Positions 50,779-60,979 of a stretch of DNA of 64,000 bases are shown piece by piece. Each line of letters starts with the position of its first letter. Position 1 is the stretch's first letter. The notes under the pieces are model-generated. The model was given only the letters and a program-made list of their open reading frames with translations, was not told the origin of the DNA and searched no databases. The position numbers and the translations under genes are program-made. Origin of the DNA: Pontibacter sp. E15-1 (GTDB lineage: Bacteria; Bacteroidota; Bacteroidia; Cytophagales; Hymenobacteraceae); NCBI RefSeq assembly GCF_022601975.1, contig NZ_JAKVIR010000034.1:1-64000 (forward strand), given 5' to 3'.

Positions 50779-51996
50779 ATGCATGAATCATCAGGAACTA
50801 CAGCCCTGCGTCAAACAAAGACGCAAATCTTCCTCCGTTTCCTGAGGTTCGGCTTCCTTGCCTGGGGAGGTCCGGTGGCCCAGATCGCCATGCTTAGGCG
50901 GGAGCTGGTGGAAGAGGAAGCGTGGGTGTCCAAAGAGCGGTTCAACCGGGTGCTGGCCGTTTACCAGGTGCTACCTGGCCCCGAGGCGCATGAGTTGTGT
51001 GTGTATTTCGGCATGGTCGCGGGCGGAAGGCTGGGCGGCTTCCTGGCGGGCCTCGGGTTCATGCTTCCCGGCTTTATCCTGATGCTGCTGCTCACGTGGC
51101 TTTACACCACCATAGGGATGGACACTCCGGCGCTCAAAGCTATTTTCATCGGGTTCCAGGCCGCTGTTATTGCGCTTATCTTCGCGGCTGTCCACCGGAT
51201 CGGGAAACACGCACTGGTAAACAAAAGACTGTTTGCAATTGCAGCAGCTGCCTTTGTTGCCTACTTCTGCGGAGTCGGCTTTTTTGTTGTCCTGCCCCTT
51301 GCCGGGCTGGCTTACGTGTTCTGGATAAAGGGGAAAACAGCCTACTTAGCCCTTTGCGCGGCTGCCCTCGCCGCGGCCTGTGTGCTACTGTTCAACCCGG
51401 AGGTGCTGCAGCTCCAAAATACCGCTGTAGCCCCGGAAGCCTATTCACCCGCAAACGCTGGCAACCAGTCGCCACTTGCAGTTTTCTGGTCAGGGCTGAA
51501 AGCCGGGCTGCTAACGTTCGGCGGTGCCTATACAGTCATCCCCTTCATCCAGCAGGATGCGGTCATCAACAACGGCTGGCTCACCAACAGGCAGTTCCTG
51601 GACGGAATTGCACTTTCCGGTATACTTCCCGCTCCGCTTATCATCTTCTCCACGTTTGTGGGATACTTCGGGGCCGGATGGCCCGGCACCCTTATCATGA
51701 CCTTTGCCATCTTCCTGCCAGCCTTCTCCTTTACGCTCGCTGGCCACAGCCTGATGGAAAAAGTGATCGATAACAAGTCCCTGCACAGCTTCCTGGACGG
51801 CGTGACGGCCGGCGTGATAGGGCTGATCGCCATGACCGCGGTGCAGCTCTTCAGAGCAACCATCACGGACTGGTTCACCCTGTCGGTGTTTGCCTTGTCC
51901 ATGCTGGTGCTCTACCGCATCAAATCAAAGTTTACGGTGGTGTTCGTGATATTGGGCGCCGGGTTGATCGGATTGTCCCGGTACATGATTGGCTAA
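50779..51996 (+). CDS. chrA: Chromate transporter ChrA
   Basis: A 405-residue bidomain CHR transporter. The first half has FLRFGFLAWGGPVAQIAMLRRELVEEEAWVSKERF and VLPGPEAHELCVYFGMVAGGRLGGFLAGLGFMLPGFILML. The second half repeats the pattern with GLKAGLLTFGGAYTVIPFIQQDAV and LPAPLIIFSTFVGYFGAGWPGTLIMTFAIFLPAF. It exports chromate from the cytoplasm. About ten helices. It stands in its own unit with a long leader, 91 bp before the DUF1259 gene. Confidence 0.94.
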   Translation: MHESSGTTALRQTKTQIFLRFLRFGFLAWGGPVAQIAMLRRELVEEEAWVSKERFNRVLAVYQVLPGPEAHELCVYFGMVAGGRLGGFLAGLGFMLPGFILMLLLTWLYTTIGMDTPALKAIFIGFQAAVIALIFAAVHRIGKHALVNKRLFAIAAAAFVAYFCGVGFFVVLPLAGLAYVFWIKGKTAYLALCAAALAAACVLLFNPEVLQLQNTAVAPEAYSPANAGNQSPLAVFWSGLKAGLLTFGGAYTVIPFIQQDAVINNGWLTNRQFLDGIALSGILPAPLIIFSTFVGYFGAGWPGTLIMTFAIFLPAFSFTLAGHSLMEKVIDNKSLHSFLDGVTAGVIGLIAMTAVQLFRATITDWFTLSVFALSMLVLYRIKSKFTVVFVILGAGLIGLSRYMIG

Positions 51997-52087
51997 AACG
52001 AAGTGGCCTTCGAACATGGACAACAATCGCACTAATCCGTATTTCTCTCAACACACGTTTCATGTACAGCCATAAAACGCATTAGGT

Positions 52088-53074
52088 ATGAACATAGCAA
52101 AACTTAACCGCAGGCAGGCACTTTATGCTACTGCCCTGGTAGGCACCGCCAGTCTCCTGGACTACAGGCAGCTATTTGCCTCCCCCAGACCACAAGGCCA
52201 AACGCCTCCTTTGAGCGCCCAGGAGATAGCTTCCATTGAGGCCGCCTTAGGCAAAAAGGGAAGCTACATACAGGAGCAGGAAGTGCACAACACCTCCCTT
52301 CCCCGCAACGACCTGAAGGTAACGGTAAAGGGAGAGCCTGTGCCTATACCGTTCGGCTTTGGCGGCTGGGTAGCCATCAAGAAAACCACCGACGGCAAGT
52401 CGGCTGTGCTTATGAGCGACACGGTGCTGCTGCAGGAAGAGGTCAACCCCTTGATCTCGGCTGTCCATGCCAACGGACTGGAGGTGAGCGCCATCCATAA
52501 CCACTTCTTTTATGAGGAACCCCGCATCTTCTACATGCACGTGCACGGCATGGGAGAGCCCGCTGAACTGGCGCAGCGATACGCCGCGGCCATCAAAGAC
52601 ACAAAGCTATTTCCCGCCAACCAACCCAAGGCAAACGGTGCCTCGCAGAAAACAGGGAAAGAGCTGTTCGATATACCCAAACTGGATGCCATCCTCAAGC
52701 ACCAGGGCGCGGTAAACGGCCCAACCTACAAGTACACCGTGGGCCGGGACGATCTAAACGTGAAGGCCATGGGTGCTGAGTTGACTACCGCCATGGGCCT
52801 GAACTCGTGGGGCTCTTTCGCAGGGACACAGGATAAGGCGCACATAGCCGGAGACATCGCGATGCTGGAGCAGGAGGTGAATTCCGTCATCAAAGCGCTG
52901 CGACAGAACAACCTGGAGGTGGTGGCGGTGCACAACCACATGCTGGGCGATGACCCGCGCATGGTCTTTCTGCACTATTACGGGCAAGGACCTGCCCCGC
53001 AGCTGGCCCAGGGGTTTCGGGCGGCGCTCGATGAGCTGGGCAGGCATGGCAAACGTGACGTGATGAAGCATTAG
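52088..53074 (+). CDS. DUF1259 (LppY/LpqO) exported protein
   Basis: A 328-residue protein with a signal peptide (RRQALYATALVGTASLLDYR, Tat-like RR) and two tandem DUF1259 repeats. Both share the motifs EVNPLISAVHANGLEVSAIHNHFFYEEPRIFYMHVHGMGEPAELAQRYAAAI (first, about 118-170) and EVNSVIKALRQNNLEVVAVHNHMLGDDPRMVFLHYYGQGPAPQLAQGFRAAL (second). The His-rich pattern HNHxxxxxPRxxxxHxxGxG suggests metal binding. It follows chrA. Homologues often accompany chromate or arsenate genes; function unknown. Confidence 0.88.
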   Translation: MNIAKLNRRQALYATALVGTASLLDYRQLFASPRPQGQTPPLSAQEIASIEAALGKKGSYIQEQEVHNTSLPRNDLKVTVKGEPVPIPFGFGGWVAIKKTTDGKSAVLMSDTVLLQEEVNPLISAVHANGLEVSAIHNHFFYEEPRIFYMHVHGMGEPAELAQRYAAAIKDTKLFPANQPKANGASQKTGKELFDIPKLDAILKHQGAVNGPTYKYTVGRDDLNVKAMGAELTTAMGLNSWGSFAGTQDKAHIAGDIAMLEQEVNSVIKALRQNNLEVVAVHNHMLGDDPRMVFLHYYGQGPAPQLAQGFRAALDELGRHGKRDVMKH

Positions 53075-53137
53075 ATACTACTGATAAAGCATACTGCTGT
53101 TGCCTTACACATTACTGTTCAAATTGTTCTAAAACAA

Positions 53138-53167
53138 AGAAGACAAGGAATTACCCTTGCCTTCTTT
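53138..53167. terminator. Bidirectional terminator between convergent genes
   Basis: AAGAAGACAAGG (53138-53149) pairs with CCTTGCCTTCTT (53156-53167) with one mismatch, followed by TTAT and preceded by AAA. It separates the DUF1259 gene from the minus-strand TolC gene. Confidence 0.75.
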
Positions 53168-53221
53168 TATCATTATACCTCCTAAAGTAAAAACCGGTTA
53201 CTAATACTTTATCCTCAAGGG

Positions 53222-54418
53222 CTACAGCGTATAGCGCAGCAGCTCGGCTGCCTTCTGCTGCGCCTCAGCCTCCAGTTCCAGGTATTTGTCATACGTATCA
53301 TAGTAAAAGCTGAGCTCCATGAAGTACTCGGCGGCCGAGATCTCGCCAAAACGCAAGGCCTTCTCCAGCAGACGCAGGTTTTCAGGCCTGGCCATCAGTT
53401 CCTGGTAATCGCGCAGCGACTCCTGCAGCACCCGGTACTCCTCATAAGCCTGCCTTACCTCCTGCCGGTGCGCAACCCGTTCAGCCTCCAGCTGCGCCTG
53501 CGCGTATTGGCTATATGCCTGCTGTGTGCTGACGGTGTTGCGTCTCTCCCACAACGGAATGGAAATGCCGGCGTGTACTCCCTGGAACGTCTGCCCAAGT
53601 ATACTCTGATAGCGGTAGCCGCCCTCCAGTTTAGGAAGGGCCAGTGCCTTGGCCACTTTCACTTTCTCCTCCTGCACCCTTGCTTGCTGCTCCAGCGTTT
53701 TCAAGCGGGGGTCTGATACTTCGATCAAGCTATCCAGCACCTCAAAAGCAGGAACTGCCGGCATGGCGGTAAAGGCTGTGTCGGATAGCGCAACGGGATT
53801 GCCGCCGTTTAGCTCCGTGAGCTTTTCCTGCAGCACTCTGCGCCTGGCCTTGTTTGCCTGTAACGTGGTGCGGATGTCCAGCAGCCGGACGCGCGCCTTG
53901 TTCTCGTCCAGCACGTTGCCCTCTCCGGCACGCGTGCTTTTCTGGAACCTGCGGTACAGCGCCTCCACATCCTCATAGCGCTTCTCCAACTCCCTTGCCT
54001 GCTTGTTCAGGTAGATCAGTTGGAGTGCGGCCTGCTGGGCCTCCAGCAAAATGTCCTGCCGCTGCTGGGCATACTGGTAATCCGCCTGAGCCTCCTGCAG
54101 GTTGGCCACGCGCCTTTTCCTGCCGTAGGCCGTCGGGAAGTCGATGCGCTGCGTCACGGCAAACTCCTTCTGGTTTCCGGCTTCTGCGGGCTGTCCGTTA
54201 AAGTAGTCATACTCTACAAGAGGGTCCTCCGGATTTAGGCCAGTTTTATACTCCAGCTTCCGGGCCTCACGGTACTGCGCCGCCGCCTGCAGGGTTTTGT
54301 TGTTGGCCGCCACCTGCTGCAGCACATCGGCAACGGATTGCTGTGCCTTTGCCTGCACCGCCACAAGCAGGCAAAGGCAAAGGATGGTTATCATATATCT
54401 ATACATTGTCTTTCTCAT
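53222..54418 (-). CDS. TolC-family outer membrane protein (second RND set)
   Basis: A 398-residue protein with a signal peptide (MITILCLCLLVAVQAKAQQ). It shows the TolC coiled-coil pattern (VADVLQQVAANNKTLQAAAQYREARKLEYKTG, QQAALQLIYLNKQARELEKRYEDVEALYRRF, VAHRQEVRQAYEEYRVLQESLRDYQELM). It overlaps the RND pump gene by 20 bp. It forms the outer-membrane duct of the second metal-efflux system. Confidence 0.88.
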   Translation of the reverse strand: MRKTMYRYMITILCLCLLVAVQAKAQQSVADVLQQVAANNKTLQAAAQYREARKLEYKTGLNPEDPLVEYDYFNGQPAEAGNQKEFAVTQRIDFPTAYGRKRRVANLQEAQADYQYAQQRQDILLEAQQAALQLIYLNKQARELEKRYEDVEALYRRFQKSTRAGEGNVLDENKARVRLLDIRTTLQANKARRRVLQEKLTELNGGNPVALSDTAFTAMPAVPAFEVLDSLIEVSDPRLKTLEQQARVQEEKVKVAKALALPKLEGGYRYQSILGQTFQGVHAGISIPLWERRNTVSTQQAYSQYAQAQLEAERVAHRQEVRQAYEEYRVLQESLRDYQELMARPENLRLLEKALRFGEISAAEYFMELSFYYDTYDKYLELEAEAQQKAAELLRYTL

Positions 54419-57400
54419 TTTGATTGGACATCAGGAACACCGCCGGCACAATGAACAGGTTCAGCAAGGTCGAGCTGAGCAGACCGCCCAGGATCACCTG
54501 GGCCATCGGGCTCTGGATCTCGTTGCCCGGAAGATCGCCGGCCAGTGCCAGCGGAATAAGCGCCAGTCCTGCCGTGAGCGCCGTCATCAGGATAGGGCTG
54601 AGCCTGTCCCTGGAGCCCAGGATCACGCTCTCATACAAGCTGTGCCCCTGCTGCAACAGCAACTGGTAATGCGACACCAGCAGTATACCGTTTCGCGTAG
54701 CGATACCAAAAAGCGTGATAAAGCCGATGATGGCCGGTATGCTGATGATGCCTGAAGTGAAGAAGATGCTCCCCACGCCACCAATCAGGGCCAGCGGCAG
54801 GTTTAGTAAAATGATGCTCGACAGTTTAAGGGACTTGAACTCATGGAAAAGTATCAGGTAAATGGCCAGTAACGAAAGCAGCGAGGCGAACAGCAGTGTG
54901 CTGGACGCTTCCTCCTCCGCCTCAAACTGGCCACCGTACTCGATGCGGTATCCTTCCGGCAGGTCCACATTCGCTTGTATTTTCTCTCGTAGCTCCTCCA
55001 CGGCACTGCGCTGGTCGCGACCGACCACGTTGGCCGACACGACCGTTTTGCGCTGCACGTTCTCCCGGTTGATGGTATTCGGTCCGCTGGTCGAGACGAA
55101 GTCCGCCACATAGTGCAGCGGGATCTTCTGCCCGTCATGGGTGTCGATCAGGGCGTTCTTCATCTTCTCGAACTCCCCGCGGCTGCTTTCGTCATAGCGC
55201 ACCACCAGGTCGAAGCTACGTGCCCCTTCGTATACTTCCGACACTTTCTCCCCTGCAAAGGCCACGTCCACGTACTCAGCAAACTCGCCGGTGGTGATGC
55301 CGTACTTAGCCAGCATGTCGCGCCTGGCCCTGATCTGTATCTGCGGAATCTCAATCTGCTGCTCCACGCTAACATCGACTAGCCCCTCAACAGCGTTGGC
55401 CTGCTGCTCCACCTGCTTGGAGATGGAGAACATTTTCGATAGCTCGGGCCCAAATATCTTGATGGCGATGTTGGCCCGGGTGCCCGATAGCATGTGGTCG
55501 ATGCGGTGGCCGATGGGCTGCCCGATGGTGATGTTGGCACCGGTAATGCCCGCCAGCTTTTCCCTTACCTCGGCCATGAACTCCTCGCGGCTGCGATCCT
55601 CCAGCACAAATGGTGCGTCGATCTCCGAGGCATTCACCCCTTGCGCGTGCTCGTCCAGCTCGGCCCTGCCCGTCCTGCGGGTCGTTATTTGTATCTCCGG
55701 CACGGTTAGCAGCGCTTTCTCCACCTGCCTGCCGACCTTGTTGCTTTCCTCCAGCGAGATGCCCGGCTTGCTGACGGTGCTGATCACCAGGGAACCCTCG
55801 TTGAACTCCGGCAGGAAGCTTCGCCCCAGCGTTGTCATGGCAAGCAAAGCCACCACCAACAGCAGGGCAGCGGCACCCAGAATCGCCTTCTTATGCCGCA
55901 TGGCGCTACGCAGCGTGCGTTCGTAAAAAATGTTCAGGCGGTGCACCAGCCAGCTTTCACGGTGCTGCTTCAGCAGCATTTTATCGCGGGTAAGCATGTA
56001 ACTGCATAGCACTGGCGTCAGGGTAATGGCCACGATCAGGGAAGCGAATAGCGACACGATAAAGGCGATGCCCAGCGGTGCCAGCAGCCTTCCCTCCATA
56101 CCGGACAGGAAGAAAAGCGGCACAAAGGCGGCAATGATGATAAAGGTGGCGTTGATTACAGAGGAGCGTATCTCCACCGAAGCATCGTAGATAACCTTCA
56201 GCTTGTTCAGCTGCTCCTCCACGGGCTTGCGCGCATTCTCCTTCAACCTACGAAACACATTCTCCACGTCGATGATGGCGTCGTCCACCAGGTCGCCGAT
56301 GGCGATGGCCATACCGCCCAGGCTCATGGTATTGATGGAAAAGCCAAGCCACTTTAAGGTAAGTATAGCCGCCATGAGCGAGATGGGTATAGCGAGCAGA
56401 GAGATGACAGTGGCCCGGATGTTCATCAAAAACAGGATCAGGACCACCACCACAAACACAGCGCCTTCCAGCAGCACCTTCTGTATGTTATTGATGGAGG
56501 CGTTGATGAAGTCTGCCTGCCGGAAAATTTTCGTGTTGATCTTCACGTCCTCCGGCAGGTTCTGGCTCAGGTCGGCCATGGCCGCGTCTATCTCTTCGGT
56601 CAGCTCCAGGGTATTGGTGTTAGGCTGCTTCATCACGGTCATGATCACGGCTGGCTCGCCTTTCAGCGAACCGTCACCGATCTTCACGGCAGCACCCACT
56701 TTAATGTCGGCCACATCCCCGATCCGAACGGGCGCATTGCCGTTCACCTTGATCACCGTGTTGGCGAGCTCCCCCAGATCGCTGGTACGCCCGATGCCGC
56801 GCACGATGTACTCGTTGCCGTACTCCTGCATAAAGCCGCCTGAGGCATTCTGGTTGGCCTCCTCGGCGGCCTGCAGCAACTCATGCAGCGACACATTGTA
56901 GTACTTTAGCTTTTGCGGGGAAGCCAGCACCTGGTACTGCTTGTACTCTCCCCCAATCACCACCACCTGCGACACGCCGCCAGTTGCCAATAGCCGCGGA
57001 CGTATGCTCCAGTCGGCAAGCGTGCGCAGCTCCATCATACTGGTGCTGTCGCCGGTCACGCTGATGAGCATGATTTCGCCCATGATAGAGGACTGCGGGG
57101 CCAGCGTGGGAGTACCCACACCCTGCGGCAGGCGCTCGGCCACGGTGGCCACTTTCTCGGTCACAATCTGGCGGGCCTTGTAAATATCGGTGCCCCACTC
57201 AAACTCCACCCACACGATGGAAATTCCGGCAGAGGAGGAAGAGCGCACCCGGCGCACGTCGGTGGCCCCGTTCACGGCTGTTTCAATGGGAAAGGTCACC
57301 AGGCGCTCGGCTTCCTCCGGCGCCATGCCGTGAGCCTCGGTCAGCACAACCACCGTCGGGGCGGTCAGGTCAGGGAACACGTCCACCTCCATGCGGGAGG

Positions 57401-57491
57401 CCGTGATACCGCCGAAGACAAGCAGCAGCGAGGAGGCTACGATAACCAGCAGCCGGTTATGCAGCGAAAATTTTATGATATTATTTAACAT
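54399..57491 (-). CDS. CzcA/CusA-family heavy-metal RND transporter (second set)
   Basis: A 1030-residue RND pump of normal length, MLNNIIKFSLHNRLLVIVAS. Motifs include EVDVFPDLTAPTVVVLTEAHGMAPEEAERLVTFPIE, SLGGMAIAIGDLVDDAIIDVENVFRRLKE with the two Asp of the HME-type proton relay, and GIATRNGILLVSHY. It is closer to the divalent-metal (Ni/Co/Zn/Cd) type than to the copper set at 19748. It forms an operon with the adaptor and TolC genes. His-rich proteins upstream favour Ni, Co or Zn. Confidence 0.92.
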   Translation of the reverse strand: MLNNIIKFSLHNRLLVIVASSLLLVFGGITASRMEVDVFPDLTAPTVVVLTEAHGMAPEEAERLVTFPIETAVNGATDVRRVRSSSSAGISIVWVEFEWGTDIYKARQIVTEKVATVAERLPQGVGTPTLAPQSSIMGEIMLISVTGDSTSMMELRTLADWSIRPRLLATGGVSQVVVIGGEYKQYQVLASPQKLKYYNVSLHELLQAAEEANQNASGGFMQEYGNEYIVRGIGRTSDLGELANTVIKVNGNAPVRIGDVADIKVGAAVKIGDGSLKGEPAVIMTVMKQPNTNTLELTEEIDAAMADLSQNLPEDVKINTKIFRQADFINASINNIQKVLLEGAVFVVVVLILFLMNIRATVISLLAIPISLMAAILTLKWLGFSINTMSLGGMAIAIGDLVDDAIIDVENVFRRLKENARKPVEEQLNKLKVIYDASVEIRSSVINATFIIIAAFVPLFFLSGMEGRLLAPLGIAFIVSLFASLIVAITLTPVLCSYMLTRDKMLLKQHRESWLVHRLNIFYERTLRSAMRHKKAILGAAALLLVVALLAMTTLGRSFLPEFNEGSLVISTVSKPGISLEESNKVGRQVEKALLTVPEIQITTRRTGRAELDEHAQGVNASEIDAPFVLEDRSREEFMAEVREKLAGITGANITIGQPIGHRIDHMLSGTRANIAIKIFGPELSKMFSISKQVEQQANAVEGLVDVSVEQQIEIPQIQIRARRDMLAKYGITTGEFAEYVDVAFAGEKVSEVYEGARSFDLVVRYDESSRGEFEKMKNALIDTHDGQKIPLHYVADFVSTSGPNTINRENVQRKTVVSANVVGRDQRSAVEELREKIQANVDLPEGYRIEYGGQFEAEEEASSTLLFASLLSLLAIYLILFHEFKSLKLSSIILLNLPLALIGGVGSIFFTSGIISIPAIIGFITLFGIATRNGILLVSHYQLLLQQGHSLYESVILGSRDRLSPILMTALTAGLALIPLALAGDLPGNEIQSPMAQVILGGLLSSTLLNLFIVPAVFLMSNQNEKDNV

Positions 57492-57545
57492 TTTTTCTCT
57501 TTTGAAACGAATGGGCAGGACTCGTAAAAACGCTCACCCTCGTGG

Positions 57546-59088
57546 TTAATGTTCGTGTCCGTGGGCCGGCACTTCACCCGATGCCGAGGATAATTTGATC
57601 TGGTAAGCCCCCTTCGTGACCACACGCTCTCCCGGCCTCACGCCGGAGAGCAGCTGCACGTTTATACCGTCGGAGGCACCCAGTTTTACTTCCCGCTTCT
57701 CAAAGGTCTCCCCCGCCGTCTGCACGTATACATAGTGCGTGCCCTGGTCTTCCATGATCGCGCTGACAGGCACAGTTAAAGCATTGGGCAACGACGCAGA
57801 ACGCAGGTATACTTCCACAAAGGAGCCGGGTATCAGTTCGCCACGGTTGGCTATCTCGAAGGTGATAGGGATAAGGTAGGAGTCGGCACCGGCGCTTTTG
57901 CCGTAGGCCAGCAACCTGCCGTTCAGGTTTTCGGTATCATATACTTCCCCGCCCGGCACTTTAAAGCTGGCAGACTTCACATTGGCTAATTGGGATGCTT
58001 CCGTTTGCGGCACCTCCGCCCGAAGCACCAGACGCTCGTTCTGTGTGATACTGGCAAGCGGCTGCCCCGCCTCCACAAACTCTCCGTCAGAGACCAGCAC
58101 GGATTTGATGAACCCGCCCTGCGGTGCGGACACGCTCAAGCCCTTAGGGCCGTAGTTGCCGGCAATGGTGCGGTAAGCCGACGCGGCATTCTCGTAAATC
58201 GCTTTACGGCTTTCAAACTCCCGCTGGGAGATGATCTGGTCTTTTACCAGTTCTTTGGCTCGCTCGTAGTCAGCCTGTGCACGCTGAAAATCGGTGCGTG
58301 CCTCCCTCACACGAGTGTCAATGTTGCCCTCGGCCACGCCCCCACCGGAGATGGTGAAAAGCCTTTCCCGCGCTTTCACTGGCGATCCAACAATGACGTC
58401 GTTACCAGCCAGCGACACAACACCGCTCGCGCTGGCCGTGATCGTTTGCTCGTCTCCCGGGGCCGGCATGATCTGCCCGGAAGTTCTGATGATGTTGTTA
58501 AAAGGCTGTGGCGTTACCTGCTTTGTGGCAAACTCCACCTTCCAGGCCTGCTCCTTCAGGAAAGGCACCTCCTCACCCATCGGTGCAGCGGTCTCTTTGG
58601 TGTCGGCCAGCGCCGCTTCCGCGTTCGGGTAAACCTGCAGGCTGTCGATGACGATCCTGTCAGTGAGGTCGCCGGACCTGACGTCAAAGATAAGTTTGTA
58701 CCCGCTGCCGGCTTCCCTGGGCTGGAGCGCAGGGCCAAAGATGCCCGGCGAGCGAGGCTCCTGCACCGTCTGGCGAATGCCTTTGTCACCCTTTACAAGG
58801 CTGACCGTTAGCTGTCCCTCTGTAAGGGGTGTGAAGTTTTCTCCCAAGCGCGTGACGTGTGCCGCAAAGGAGGAAGTCTCGCCTACTATCAGCGGCTTGA
58901 ACTCCACGAACAGCTCGGTTTTGTCGGTATAGATGGTATAGGAGACAGGCTCCAGCTCGTCTCCGTGGGGATGGCCGTGCTCCGCTTCGGTTTCGGCCCC
59001 GTCGTGGGCGTGCTCCTGATCCTGGCCGCAGCCTGAGGCGAAGAGCACCAGGCAAAAAGCCATAAGGCTTACATATGATTTTAACATG
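57546..59088 (-). CDS. RND efflux adaptor with N-terminal His-rich region
   Basis: From MLKSYVSLMAFCLVLFASGC the protein has 514 residues with a lipoprotein signal. A His/Glu/Asp-rich start (EHAHDGAETEAEHGHPHGDE) leads to an Ig-like domain, then the adaptor core (NNIIRTSGQIMPAPGDEQTITASASGVVSLAG, VSAPQGGFIKSVLVSDGEFVEAGQPLASI) and a C-terminal region ending HGHEH. It links pump and TolC. The His clusters at both ends suggest Ni/Co/Zn/Cu binding. It lies 54 bp upstream of the pump gene. Confidence 0.9.
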
Positions 59089-59199
59089 TGATTCTGATAT
59101 GGCTGTAACTCAAGTGTACATTTGGTCCATAGCGGCTTGCCCGGGAAGCATGCGGCTGTTTGCCGCACTCCCCGGGTAGCGCATCAATGGTTCAGCAGA

Positions 59200-59466
59200 C
59201 TAGTGCTGGTGGTCGCCCTGTCCGTCGTGCGAGTGGGTTTCCGTGGCGGCTTCGGTCACGGTAGTGTCGCCTTCCACAGTGAACTCTTCCTGCTCATGCG
59301 GGTGGCTACCGTCGCTTTCATGCGGATGACCGTGCTCCTCTTCTGATGTGGCCTCGTGCTGGTGGGAGTCTGGCCCGTGCTCATGCCCTTCTTCGCTTGA
59401 CGTGTTAGAAGAGCAGCCAAAAGTAAACAGCGCCATCGCTGCAATGGAGAAAATAACCTTTTTCAT
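59200..59466 (-). CDS. His-rich small lipoprotein
   Basis: An 88-residue lipoprotein (signal with ALFTFGCSS, lipid Cys at 18). The mature part is almost all His, Glu, Asp, Ser and Thr (EEGHEHGPDSHQHEATSEEEHGHPHESDG, ETHSHDGQGDHQH). It is a likely periplasmic binder of Ni, Co or Zn feeding the pump 111 bp downstream. There is no fold-defining motif, so the role rests on composition and position. Confidence 0.8.
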   Translation of the reverse strand: MKKVIFSIAAMALFTFGCSSNTSSEEGHEHGPDSHQHEATSEEEHGHPHESDGSHPHEQEEFTVEGDTTVTEAATETHSHDGQGDHQH

Positions 59467-59624
59467 TTTGCTTAAAAGTTAATGGTGTGGAAAAACAGGG
59501 GTTTCTTAAAAGAAGGGGTGCTCTTTGCCATTCACGGCAAAGTATAAGCGCACGCATAAAATGCACGCAAAGACCATAGCCAAGTAGGCCTCGGCTGAGC
59601 TGGCAAGAGCGATAACTGGATGGG

Positions 59625-60029
59625 CTAGGCAGCCGGAGGGCCGCGCTGCGGGAGGTGGGCTTGGTGTGGTGGAGGCGAAAAGCCTATGATGTGCAAGGCA
59701 CTTTTCCGCACTATGCCGGCGACCGGTGCCTTAGGTATAAACAGAAACTCCTCGCTTCTGGCGTCCGAGAGAGGAGCCGAAATTAAGTTGTTTTGTCGGG
59801 TTGACACATGCGGCTCTCCCTGTACGACCGAGTGGAAGTAGTGGCTGAAAGGGCTCTCCTTCTGCTCCGGTTCATCATGATCGTGGGAATGCCGGTGGCT
59901 ATCGTGGGCATGGTGCCGTGCCTTTATATCTGCTTGGTGGAGATGCTCGTGCGGCATGATGCCGTGCACCAATACCAGTGTATAGGCAAAAAAGGTGAGC
60001 AACAGGACGGCAACACGTTTAGACATCAA
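59625..60029 (-). CDS. His-rich exported protein
   Basis: A 134-residue protein with a signal-like helix (VAVLLLTFFAYTLVLVHGIMPHEHLHQ) and a His-rich stretch (ARHHAHDSHRHSHDHDE). A second part with conserved SDARSEEFLF and a Pro/His-rich C-terminus (FSPPPHQAHLPQRGPPAA) follows. It resembles short Bacteroidota proteins found upstream of Co/Zn/Cd-type RND operons. It is the first gene of the group. Metal binding is inferred. Confidence 0.75.
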   Translation of the reverse strand: MMSKRVAVLLLTFFAYTLVLVHGIMPHEHLHQADIKARHHAHDSHRHSHDHDEPEQKESPFSHYFHSVVQGEPHVSTRQNNLISAPLSDARSEEFLFIPKAPVAGIVRKSALHIIGFSPPPHQAHLPQRGPPAA

Positions 60030-60184
60030 CCAAAGTTAGCCAATAATTGGCTTATGTCCAATCTGTAGGATCTCATAGCAAGGTACAGGTGCATTTAGGA
60101 GCAGCAGTCAGATTGTAGCGTGGGTGGAGGGTCTTCATATAACAAGCGTTGTGTTCAGCAGGCGAAGTAGAAGGGGCTAAGCGA

Positions 60185-60763
60185 TTACATCAACCTATGT
60201 ACTATTTTATTTTCCTTACAATTCATTAAACTTTTTATCAGCAAAAAAGAAGCAAGGGAAAAAGCGACTACAAATGAAAAGAACAGAGAGCCCAACTTCA
60301 TTCTTGTCATTTGTTCTCCCCAAGCAACTCCCTGGTCTGTAAGGTTTGGGAAGTCGTTCAGCAGGCTTAGCGTATTTAAGTTCTCCAGATAATCGAACGT
60401 TACTCCTAAAGCTGGTAGTGTTGCTATAAATAGCAGCTTCGAATTTGTGTTGGTTACTCTCTTAAGCAGGTATGCTAGCACCGAAATGAAAAGCAATCCA
60501 TAAATTATAGGGTATATCATATCGATTCGGCCAGCAATGACTTTATATAAATCTCTTCCTTCTGTCCCTAACTTTTCAAAGTCATACAGAACTTCACTTG
60601 TAGCGTAAGAGAATCTAATATCTAAGAGCTGTATTTCCTGACCTGCAATATCTTGTAACCTTGAACTGTAAGTAGGGAAAATGCGAAACGTGACGAAACA
60701 AAACGAAGCGAACAGTGGCAGAATGTACCTCCAAGTCGATATTCTGTTTAATACACTAATCAT
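60185..60763 (-). CDS. Membrane protein of unknown function
   Basis: A 192-residue protein with about four membrane helices (YILPLFASFCFVTFRIFP, YPIIYGLLFISVLAYLL, LFIATLPALGVTFDYLENLN, FFSFVVAFSLASFLLI). A soluble segment of about 60 residues lies between the first two. The DYLEN motif in the third helix resembles a group of short bacterial membrane proteins without a function. The gene is AT-rich compared with the metal genes and lies alone. I do not recognise it. Confidence 0.7.
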   Translation of the reverse strand: MISVLNRISTWRYILPLFASFCFVTFRIFPTYSSRLQDIAGQEIQLLDIRFSYATSEVLYDFEKLGTEGRDLYKVIAGRIDMIYPIIYGLLFISVLAYLLKRVTNTNSKLLFIATLPALGVTFDYLENLNTLSLLNDFPNLTDQGVAWGEQMTRMKLGSLFFSFVVAFSLASFLLIKSLMNCKENKIVHRLM

Positions 60764-60979
60764 ACCTGCTTTATTAATGAAAAAATATTAGCCTTGAGCA
60801 GGCTTAACTCTTTGATCGCGGCTTCGGCTCCATTCCCAATGTTGTTTGCTGCATCTTGAGGAAGTCTTATAAAAAAGATAGTTGGTTTGTTGTCCTAGAG
60901 ACACAGGTGCCTATAAAGCCGAGTTACTCAAGGAACTCGTTACATCGTGGGCTCTTGAGAATATTTGAGATATAAAAGC

